Shown here: one piece after another, positions 54,741-64,000 of the stretch
Layout: each line of letters starts with the position of its first letter
Numbering within the stretch: the stretch's first letter is position 1
Assembly: GCA_964016885.1 (NCBI GenBank)
Contig: OZ024743.1
Span: 186,390,755-186,454,754, forward strand
Length of the DNA: 64,000 nucleotides
Direction: 5' to 3'
Origin: Eledone cirrhosa
Lineage: Eukaryota > Mollusca > Cephalopoda > Octopoda > Eledonidae
The notes under the pieces: model-generated
Databases searched by the model: none
Seen by the model: the letters and a program-made list of their open reading frames with translations, nothing else
Told to the model about the DNA's origin: nothing
Translations under genes and position numbers: made by a program

Positions 54741-56948
54741 TCGATAACATAGTATAGCAGTAATAGTTGATGGTAGTGTTACACTCCTAAGTCAGTTCTA
54801 ACTACTATATCTATAACCTAGTATAACAGTAATAATTGATGGTAGTGTGTCACTCCTAGGTCAGCTCTAACTACTATATCTATAACATAGCATAACAGTA
54901 ATAACTGATGGTAGTGTTTCACTCCTAGGTCAGCGCTGACTACTATATCTATAACATAGTATAACAGTAATAATTGATGGTAGTGTTACACTCCTAGGTC
55001 ACCTCTAACTACTATATCTATAACATAGTATAACAGTAATAATTGATGGTAGTGTTTCACTCCTAGGTCAGCTCCGACTACTATATCTATAACATAGTAT
55101 AACAATAATAATTGATGGTAGTGTTTCACTCCTAAGTCAGCTCTGACTACTATATCTATAACATAGTATAACAATAATAATTGATGGTAGTGTTACACTC
55201 CTAGGTCACCTCTAACTACTATATCTATAACATATTACAACAGTAATAATTGATGGTAGTGTTTCACTCGTAGGTCAGCTCTAACTACTATATCTATAAC
55301 ATAGTATAACAGTAATAATTGATGGTAGTGTTTCACTCCTAAGTCAGCTCTGACTACTATATCTATAACATAGTATAACAGTAATAATTGATGGTAGGGT
55401 TTCACTCCTAGGTCAGCTCTGACTACCATATCTATAACATAGTATAACAGTAATAATTGATGGTAGTGTTTCACTCCTACGTCAACTCTAACTCCTATAT
55501 CTATAACATAGTATAACAGTTATAACTGATGGTAGTGTTTCACTCCTAAGTTAGCTCTAACTACTATACCTATAACATAGTATAACGGTAATAATTGATG
55601 GTAGTGTTTCACTCCTAGATCAGCTCTGACTACTATATCTATAACATAGTATAACAGTAATAATTGATGGTAGTGTTTCACTCCTAAGTCAGCTCTAACT
55701 ACTATATCTATAACATAGTATAACAGTAATAATCGATGGTAGTGTTTCACTTCTAGGTCAGCCCTAACTACTATATCTATAACATAGTATAACAGTAATA
55801 ATTGACGGTAGTTTTTCACTCCTAGGTCAGTTCTAACTTCTATATCTATAACATAGTATAACAGTAATAATTGATGGTAGTGTTTCACTCCTAAGTCAGC
55901 TCTAACTACTATATCTATAACATAGTATAACAGTAATAATTGATAGTAGTGTTTCACTCCTAAGTCAGCTCTAACTACTATATCTATAACATAGTATAAC
56001 AGTAATAATTGATGGTAGTGTTTCACTCCTAAGTCAGCTCTAACTACTATATCTATAACATAGTATAACAGTAATAATTGATGGAAGTGTTTCACTCCTA
56101 GGTCAGCTCTAACTATTATATCTATAACATAGTATAACAGTAGTAATTGATGGTAGTGTTTCACTCCTAAGTCAGCTCTAACTATTATATCTATAACATA
56201 GTATAATAGTAATAAATGATGGTAGTGTTTCACTCCTAAGTCAGCTCTAACTATTATATCTATAACATAGTATAACAGTAATAATTGATGGTAGTGTTTC
56301 ACTCCTAAGTCAGCTCTAACTATTATATCTATAACATAGTATAACAGTAATAATTGAGGGTAGTGTTTCACTCCTAAGTCAGCTCTAACTACTATATCTA
56401 TAACATAGTGTAACAGTAATAATTGATGGTAGTGTTTCACTCCTAAGTCAGCTCTAACTACTATATCTATAACATAGTATAACAGTAGTAATTGATGGTA
56501 GTGTTTCACTCATAAGTCAGCTCTGACTACTATATCTATAACATAGTATAACAGTAATAATTGATGGAAGTGTTTCACTCCTAAGTCAGCTCTAACTACT
56601 ATATCTATAACATAGTATAACAGTAATAATTGATGGTAGTGTTTCACTCCTAGGTCAGCTCTGACTACTATATCTATAACATAGTATAACAATAATAATT
56701 GATGGTAGAGTTTCACTCCTAAGTCAGCTCTAACTACTATATCTAGAACATAGTATAACAGTAATAATTGATGGTAGTGTTTAACTCCTAACTAAGCTCT
56801 GACTACTATATCTATAACATAGTATAACAGTAATAACTGATGGTAGTGTTTCACCCCTAAATCAGCGCTAACTACTATATCTATAACATAGTATAACACT
56901 AATAATTGATGGTAGTGTTTCACTCCTAGGTCAGTGCTGACTACTATA
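54741..56948 (+). repeat. Higher-order repeat, E-to-E interval 2 (2,208 bp)
   Basis: The length is exactly 32 monomers. It holds the second copy of block E (about 54,530-54,990, straddling the left edge) and an A-type segment around 55,420-55,560 (TGACTACCAT, CCTACGTCAACTC, AGTTATAACTG). It is followed by the D monomers GACGGTAG and GATAGTAG. Compared with the neighbouring interval, several monomers between the GATGGAAG and block E markers are missing near 56,640. Confidence 0.8.
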
Positions 56949-59900
56949 TCGATAACATAGTATAGCAGTAATAGTTGATGGTAGTGTTACACTCCTAAGT
57001 CAGTTCTAACTACTATATCTATAACCTAGTATAACAGTAATAATTGATGGTAGTGTGTCACTCCTAGGTCAGCTCTAACTACTATATCTATAACATAGCA
57101 TAACAGTAATAACTGATGGTAGTGTTTCACTCCTAGGTCAGCGCTGACTACTATATCTATAACATAGTATAACAGTAATAATTGATGGTAGTGTTACACT
57201 CCTAGGTCACCTCTAACTACTATATCTATAACATAGTATAACAGTAATAATTGATGGTAGTGTTTCACTCCTAGGTCAGCTCCGACTACTATATCTATAA
57301 CATAGTATAACAATAATAATTGATGGTAGTGTTTCACTCCTAAGTCAGCTCTGACTACTATATCTATAACATAGTATAACAATAATAATTGATGGTAGTG
57401 TTACACTCCTAGGTCACCTCTAACTACTATATCTATAACATATTACAACAGTAATAATTGATGGTAGTGTTTCACTCGTAGGTCAGCTCTAACTACTATA
57501 TCTATAACATAGTATAACAGTAATAATTGATGGTAGTGTTTCACTCCTAAGTCAGCTCTGACTACTATATCTATAACATAGTATAACAGTAATAATTGAT
57601 GGTAGTGTTTCACTCCTAGGTCAGCTCTGACTACCATATCTATAACATAGTATAACAGTAATTATTGATGGTAGTGTTTCACTCCTACGTCAACTCTAAC
57701 TCCTATATCTATAACATAGTATAACAGTTATAACTGATGGTAGTGTTTCACTCCTAAGTTAGCTCTAACTACTATATCTATAACATAGTATAACGGTAAT
57801 AATTGATGGTAGTGTTTCACTCCTAAGTCAGATCTAACTACTATATCTATAACATAGTATAACAGTAATAATTGATGGTAGTGTTTCACTCCTAAGTCAG
57901 CTCTAACTACTATATCTATAACATAGTATAACAGTAATAATTGATGGTAGTCTTTCACTCCTAGATCAGCTCTGACTACTATATCTATAACATAGTATAA
58001 CAGTAATAATTGATGGTAGTGTTTCACTCCTAAGTCAGCTCTAACTACTATATCTATAACATAGTATAACAGTAATAATCGATGGTAGTGTTTCACTTCT
58101 AGGTCAGCCCTAACTACTATATCTATAACATAGTATAACAGTAATAATTGACGGTAGTTTTTCACTCCTAGGTCAGTTCTAACTTCTATATCTATAACAT
58201 AGTATAACAGTAATAATTGATGGTAGTGTTTCACTCCTAAGTCAGCTCTAACTACTATATCTATAACATAGTATAACAGTAATAATTGATAGTAGTGTTT
58301 CACTCCTAAGTCAGCTCTAACTACTATATCTATAACATAGTATAACAGTAATAATTGATGGTAGTGTGTCACTCCTAGGTCAGCTCTAACTACTATATCT
58401 ATAACATAGCATAACAGTAATAACTGATGGTAGTGTTTCACTCCTAGGTCAGCTCTGACTACTATATCTATAACATAGCATAACAGTAATAACTGATGGT
58501 AGTGTTTCACTCCTAGGTCAGCGCTGACTACTATATCTATAACATAGTATAACAGTAATAATTGATGGTAGTGTTACACTCCTAGGTCGCCTCTAACTAC
58601 TATATCTATAACATAGTATAACAGTAATAATTGATGGTAGTGTTTCACTTCTAGGTCAGCTCCGACTACTATATCTATAACATAGTATAACAATAATAAT
58701 TGATGGTAGTGTTTCACTCCTAAGTCAGCTCTGACTACTATATCTATAACATAGTATAACAATAATAATTGATGGTAGTGTTACACTCCTAGGTCACCTC
58801 TAACTACTATATCTATAACATATTACAACAGTAATAATTGATGGTAGTGTTTCACTCGTAGGTCAGCTCTAACTACTATATCTATAACATAGTATAACAG
58901 TAATAATTGATGGTAGTGTTTCACTCCTAAGTCAGCTCTGACTACTATATCTATAACATAGTATAACAGTAATAATTGATGGTAGTGTTTCACTCCTAGG
59001 TCAGCTCTGACTACCATATCTATAACATAGTATAACAGTAATAATTGATGGTAGTGTTTCACTCCTACGTCAACTCTAACTCCTATATCTATAACATAGT
59101 ATAACAGTAATAACTGATGGTAGTGTTTCACTCCTAAGTTAGCTCTAACTATTATATCTATAACATAGTATAACGGTAATAATTGATGGTAGTGTTTCAC
59201 TCCTAACTCAGATCTAACTACTATATCTATAACATAGTATAACAGTAATAATTGATGGTAGTGTTTCATTCCTAAGTGAGCTCTGACTACTATATCTATA
59301 CCATAGTATAAGAGTAATAATTGATGGTAGTGTTTCACTCCTAGGTCAGCTCTGACTACTATATCTATCACATAGTATAACATTAATAGTTGATGATAGT
59401 GTTTCACTCCTAGGTCAGCTCTAACTACTATATCTATAACATAGTATAACAGTAATAGTTGATGATAGTGTTTCACTCCTAGGTCAGCTCTAACTATTAT
59501 ATCTATAACATAGTATAACAGTAATAATTGATGGTAGTGTTTCACTCGTACATCAGCTCTTATTATATCTATAACATAGTATAACAGTAATAATTGATGG
59601 TAGTGTTTCACTCGTACATCAGCTCTAACTATTATATCTATAACATAGTATAACAGTAATAATCGATGGTAGTGTTTCACTACTAAGTCAGCTCTGATTA
59701 CTATATCTATAACATAGTATAACAGTAATAATCTATGGTAGTGTTTCACTCCTAGATCAGCTCTAACTATTATATCTATAACATAGTATAACAGTAATAA
59801 TTGATGGTAGTGTTTCACTCCTAAGTCAGCTCTAACTATTATATCTATAACATAGTATAACAGTAATAATTGATGGTAGTGTTTCACGCCTAAGTCAGCT

Positions 59901-61154
59901 CTAACTACTATATCTATAACATAGTATGACAGTAATAATTGATGGTAGTGTTTCACTCCTAAGTCAGCTCTAACTATTATATCTATAACATAGTATAACA
60001 GTAATAATTGATGGTAGTGTTTCATTCCTAAGTCAGCTCTAACTATTATATCTATAACATAGTATAACAGTAATAAATGATGGTAGTGTTTCACTCCTAA
60101 GTCAGCTCTAACTATTATATCTATAACATAGTATAATAGTAATAAATGATGGTAGTGTTTCACTCCTAAGTCAGCTCTAACTATTATATCTATAACATAG
60201 TATAACAGTAATAATTGATGGTAGTGTTTCACTCCTAAGTCAGCTCTAACTATTATATCTATAACATAGTATAACAGTAATAATTGAGGGTAGTGTTTCA
60301 CTCCTAAGTCAGCTCTAACTACTATATCTATAACATAGTGTAACAGTAATAATTGATGGTAGTGTTTCACTCCTAAGTCAGCTCTAACTACTATATCTAT
60401 AACATAGTATAACAGTAGTAATTGATGGTAGTGTTTCACTCATAAGTCAGCTCTGACTACTATATCTATAACATAGTATAACAGTAATAATTGATGGAAG
60501 TGTTTCACTCCTAAGTCAGCTCTAACTACTATATCTATAACATAGTATAACAGTAATAATTGATGGTAGTGTTTCACTCCTAAGTCAGCTCTAACTACTA
60601 TATCTATAACACAGTGTAACAGTAATAATTGATGGTAGTGTTTCACTCCTAGGTCAGCTCTAACTACTATATATATAACATAGTATAACAGTAATAATTG
60701 ATGGTAGTGTTTCACTCCTAGGTCAGCTCTAACTACTATATCTATAACATAGTATAAAAGTAATAATTGATGGTAGTGTTTCACTCCTAAGTCAACTCTA
60801 ACTACTATATCTATAACATAGTACAACAGTAATAATTGATGGTAGTGTTTCACTCCTAGGTCAGCTCTGACTACTATATCTATAACATAGTATAACAATA
60901 ATAATTGATGGTAGAGTTTCACTCCTAAGTCAGCTCTAACTACTATATCTATAACATAGTATAACAGTAATAATTGATGGTAGTGTTTAACTCCTAACTA
61001 AGCTCTGACTACTATATCTATAACATAGTATAACAGTAATAACTGATGGTAGTGTTTCACCCCTAAATCAGCGCTAACTACTATATCTATAACATAGTAT
61101 AACACTAATAATTGATGGTAGTGTTTCACTCCTAGGTCAGTGCTGACTACTATA
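56949..61154 (+). repeat. Higher-order repeat, E-to-E interval 3 (4,206 bp, expanded)
   Basis: The length is 61 x 69 minus 3, the 3 bp deficit being one 66 bp monomer near 59,540-59,600. Its left part holds a 1,380 bp (20-monomer) tandem duplication: the GTTACACTCCTAGGTC block at 57,194 recurs at 58,574. At about 58,350-58,500 a GTGTGTCAC/TAGCATAAC piece of block E is joined directly to GATAGTAG monomers, with the TAGCATAAC monomer present twice. From about 59,010 to 59,800 the order closely follows family A. Confidence 0.8.
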
Positions 61155-63776
61155 TCGATAACATAGTATAGCAGTAATAGTTGATGGTAGTGTTACACTC
61201 CTAAGTCAGCTCTGACTACTATATCTATAACCTAGTATAACAGTAATAATTGATGGTAGTGTGTCACTCCTAGGTCAGCTCTAACTACTATATCTATAAC
61301 ATAGCATAACAGTAATAACTGATGGTAGTGTTTCACTCCTAGGTCAGCACTGACTACTATATCTATAACATAGTATAACAGTAATAATTGATGGTAGTGT
61401 TACACTCCTAGGTCACCTCTAACTACTATATCTATAACATAGTATAACAGTAATAATTGATGGTAGTGTTTCACTCCTAGGTCAGCTCCGACTACTATAT
61501 CTATAACATAGTATAACAATAATAATTGATGGTAGTGTTTCACTCCTAAGTCAGCTCTGACTACTATATCTATAACATAGTATAACAATAATAATTGATG
61601 GTAGTGTTACACTCCTAGGTCACCTCTAACTACTATATCTATAACATATTACAACAGTAATAATTGATGGTAGTGTTTCACTCGTAGGTCAGCTCTAACT
61701 ACTATATCTATAACATAGTATAACAGTAATAATTGATGGTAGTGTTTCACTCCTAAGTCAGCTCTGACTACTATATCTATAACATAGTATAACAGTAATA
61801 ATTGATGGTAGTGTTTCACTCCTAGGTCAGCTCTGACTACCATATCTATAACATAGTATAACAGTAATAATTGATGGTAGTGTTTCACTCCTACGTCAAC
61901 TCTAACTCCTATATCTATAACATAGTATAACAGTTATAACTGATGGTAGTGTTTCACTCCTAAGTTAGCTCTAACTACTATATCTATAACATAGTATAAC
62001 GGTAATAATTGATGGTAGTGTTTCACTCCTAAGTCAGATCTAACTACTATATCTATAACATAGTATAACAGTAATAATTGATGGTAGTGTTTCACTCCTA
62101 AGTCAGCTCTAACTACTATATCTATAACATAGTATAACAGTAATAATTGATGGTAGTCTTTCACTCCTAGATCAGCTCTGACTACTATATCTATAACATA
62201 GTATAACAGTAATAATTGATGGTAGTGTTTCACTCCTAAGTCAGCTCTAACTACTATATCTATAACATTGTATAACAGTAATAATCGATGGTAGTGTTTC
62301 ACTTCTAGGTCAGCCCTAACTACTATATCTATAACATAGTATAACAGTAATAATTGACGGTAGTTTTTCACTCCTAGGTCAGTTCTAACTTCTATATCTA
62401 TAACATAGTATAACAGTAATAATTGATGGTAGTGTTTCACTCCTAAGTCAGCTCTAACTACTATATCTATAACATAGTATAACAGTAATAATTGATAGTA
62501 GTGTTTCACTCCTAAGTCAGCTCTAACTACTATATCTATAACATAGTATAACAGTAATAATTGATGGTAGTGTTTCACTCCTAAGTCAGCTCTAACTACT
62601 ATATCTATAACATAGTATAACAGTAATAATTGATGGAAGTGTTTCACTCCTAGGTCAGCTCTAACTATTATATCTATAAAATAGTATAACAGTAGTAATT
62701 GATGGTAGTGTTTCACTCCTAAGTCAGCTCTAACTATTATATCTATAACATAGTATAATAGTAATAAATGATGGTAGTGTTTCACTCCTAAGTCAGCTCT
62801 AACTATTATATCTATAACATAGTATAACAGTAATAATTGATGGTAGTGTTTCACTCCTAAGTCAGCTCTAACTATTATATCTATAACATAGTATAACAGT
62901 AATAAATGAGGGTAGTGTTTCACTCCTAAGTCAGCTCTAACTACTATATCTATAACATAGTGTAACAGTAATAATTGATGGTAGTGTTTCACTCCTAAGT
63001 CAGCTCTAACTACTATATCTATAACATAGTATAACAGTAGTAATTGATGGTAGTGTTTCACTCATAAGTCAGCTCTGACTACTATATCTATAACATAGTA
63101 TAACAGTAATAATTGATGGAAGTGTTTCACTCCTAAGTCAGCTCTAACTACTATATCTATAACATAGTATAACAGTAATAATTGATGGTAGTGTTTCACT
63201 CCTAAGTCAGCTCTAACTACTATATCTATAACACAGTGTAACAGTAATAATTGATGGTAGTGTTTCACTCCTAGGTCAGCTCTAACTACTATATATATAA
63301 CATAGTATAACAGTAATAATTGATGGTAGTGTTTCACTCCTAGGTCAGCTCTAACTACTATATCTATAACATAGTATAAAAGTAATAATTGATGGTAGTG
63401 TTTCACTCCTAAGTCAACTCTAACTACTATATCTATAACATAGTACAACAGTAATAATTGATGGTAGTGTTTCACTCCTAGGTCAGCTCTGACTACTATA
63501 TCTATAACATAGTATAACAATAATAATTGATGGTAGGGTTTCACTCCTAAGTCAGCTCTAACTACTATATCTATAACATAGTATAACAGTAATAATTGAT
63601 GGTAGTGTTTAACTCCTAACTAAGCTCTGACTACTATATCTATAACATAGTATAACAGTAATAACTGATGGTAGTGTTTCACCCCTAAATCAGCGCTAAC
63701 TACTATATCTATAACATAGTATAACACTAATAATTGATGGTAGTGTTTCACTCCTAGGTCAGTGCTGACTACTATA
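61155..63776 (+). repeat. Higher-order repeat, E-to-E interval 4 (2,622 bp, 38 monomers)
   Basis: This interval is exactly 38 monomers, the commonest large period in region D; the distance between 50,289 and 52,911 is the same. The order is: end of block E, GTTACACTCC/CACCTC monomers, A-type segment at about 61,831, GACGGTAG and GATAGTAG monomers, CATAAG monomer (about 63,062), CACAGTGTAAC, AGTACAAC, and the next block E. Small private changes include AACATTGTATAAC (about 62,266). Confidence 0.87.
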
Positions 63777-64000
63777 TCGATAACATAGTATAGCAGTAAT
63801 AGTTGATGGTAGTGTTACACTCCTAAGTCAGTTCTAACTACTATATCTATAACCTAGTATAACAGTAATAATTGATGGTAGTGTGTCACTCCTAGGTCAG
63901 CTCTAACTACTATATCTATAACATAGCATAACAGTAATAACTGATGGTAGTGTTTCACTCCTAGGTCAGCGCTGACTACTATATCTATAACATAGTATAA
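63777..64000 (+). repeat. Start of next E-bounded unit, cut by the window edge
   Basis: The TCGATAAC, GTATAGCAG, AACCTAG, GTGTGTCAC and TAGCATAAC monomers appear in the usual order before the sequence stops mid-monomer. The array therefore continues beyond the window. Confidence 0.9.

Larger units (their letters stand above)
1..64000 (+). repeat. 69-bp satellite DNA array, whole window, both ends open
   Basis: About 927 head-to-tail copies of a 69 bp monomer fill the window. Landmarks in each copy, in order, are TCACTCCTAAG, CAGCTC, TATAACATAGTATAACAG and GATGGTAGTG. All copies I read have the same orientation. The commonest monomer has 21 G/C of 69 and no CpG. Most variation is by substitution at a few positions: CCTAAG versus CCTAGG, CTCTAAC versus CTCTGAC, ACTACTAT versus ACTATTAT, AATTGATGG versus AAATGATGG or ATCGATGG, and GATGGTAG versus GATGGAAG. 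Rare monomers are 66, 67, 68, 70 or 71 bp. No flanking unique DNA occurs at either end. Eukaryotic satellite is certain as a class; chromosomal position and species are not determinable from this sequence. Confidence 0.99.

Noticed and set aside
54509..54985. Stretch without a long open frame (also about 56,717-57,193 and 60,923-61,399), considered as possible non-satellite inserts
   Set aside because: Each is block E: 69 bp monomers in register with dense substitutions that create stops, not foreign sequence.
1..64000. Many long minus-strand open frames encoding a 23-residue hydrophobic repeat, superficially like a repeat-containing membrane or surface protein family
   Set aside because: They consist only of satellite monomers, start at an internal GTG present in nearly every copy, have no unique N- or C-terminus, and stop wherever a monomer variant happens to create a stop or shift frame.
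1..64000. CRISPR array, because of regular short repeats
   Set aside because: There are no unique spacers between repeats; the whole 69 bp unit is repeated with only scattered substitutions, and there are no cas genes.
1..64000. Promoter-like TATA motifs (TATAAC, TATATC) in every monomer
   Set aside because: They are part of the monomer and recur about every 69 bp with no adjacent gene; they carry no specific information about transcription starts.
1..64000. CENP-B box or telomeric repeats
   Set aside because: The common monomer lacks CpG, so it cannot match the CENP-B box core, and no runs of TTAGGG-type or TTTAGGG-type repeats are present.
1..64000. rRNA, tRNA or transposable elements
   Set aside because: No segment departs from the monomer for more than a few bases, leaving no room for any of these.

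Overview
The whole 64,000 bp window is one uninterrupted tandem satellite array. A monomer of 69 bp (about 30% G+C, counted on the commonest form) is repeated head to tail about 927 times in a single orientation. The array runs off both ends: base 1 and base 64,000 both fall inside monomers. I read it end to end and found no unique sequence, transposon, inversion, RNA gene, credible protein gene, promoter or terminator. A tens-of-kilobase homogeneous A+T-rich satellite implies a eukaryotic chromosome, most likely centromeric, pericentromeric or subtelomeric heterochromatin. The sequence does not identify the species.

The commonest monomer, phased from TCACTCCTAAG, contains in order CAGCTC, ACTACTATATC, TATAACATAGTATAACAG and TAATAATTGATGGTAGTG. 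Because 69 is a multiple of three and one of the six frames (minus strand) has no stop, the array shows long 'open' frames encoding a 23-residue repeat, up to 760 codons. They start at GTG, end wherever a monomer variant makes a stop or shifts frame, and are not annotated as genes.

Above the monomer there is strong higher-order structure, traceable with diagnostic variants. (A) 1 to about 19,160: six successive copies of a long unit, 3.0-4.1 kb each, differing by whole monomers gained or lost. (B) about 19,160 to 31,040: a second family with unit lengths 2,481, 3,102 and 1,654 bp. (C) about 31,040 to 44,800: a mosaic ending in a nearly identical tandem duplication of a 4,763 bp unit, inside which a 276 bp four-monomer unit is itself repeated three times. 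(D) about 44,800 to 64,000: a fourth family with a recurrent 2,622 bp (38-monomer) period and a block of heavily diverged monomers copied five times. Markers typical of A reappear in C and D, so the families are rearranged versions of one ancestral set of monomers. Unit lengths differ by multiples of 69 bp plus the small indels carried by specific odd-length monomers, as expected from unequal exchange in register.

No new biochemical system is visible. What is worth a second look is the evolutionary structure: nested higher-order repeats, a very recent 4.8 kb duplication with a mappable crossover interval, retained odd-length monomers, a conserved dyad in each monomer, and a monomer that is uneven in variability.
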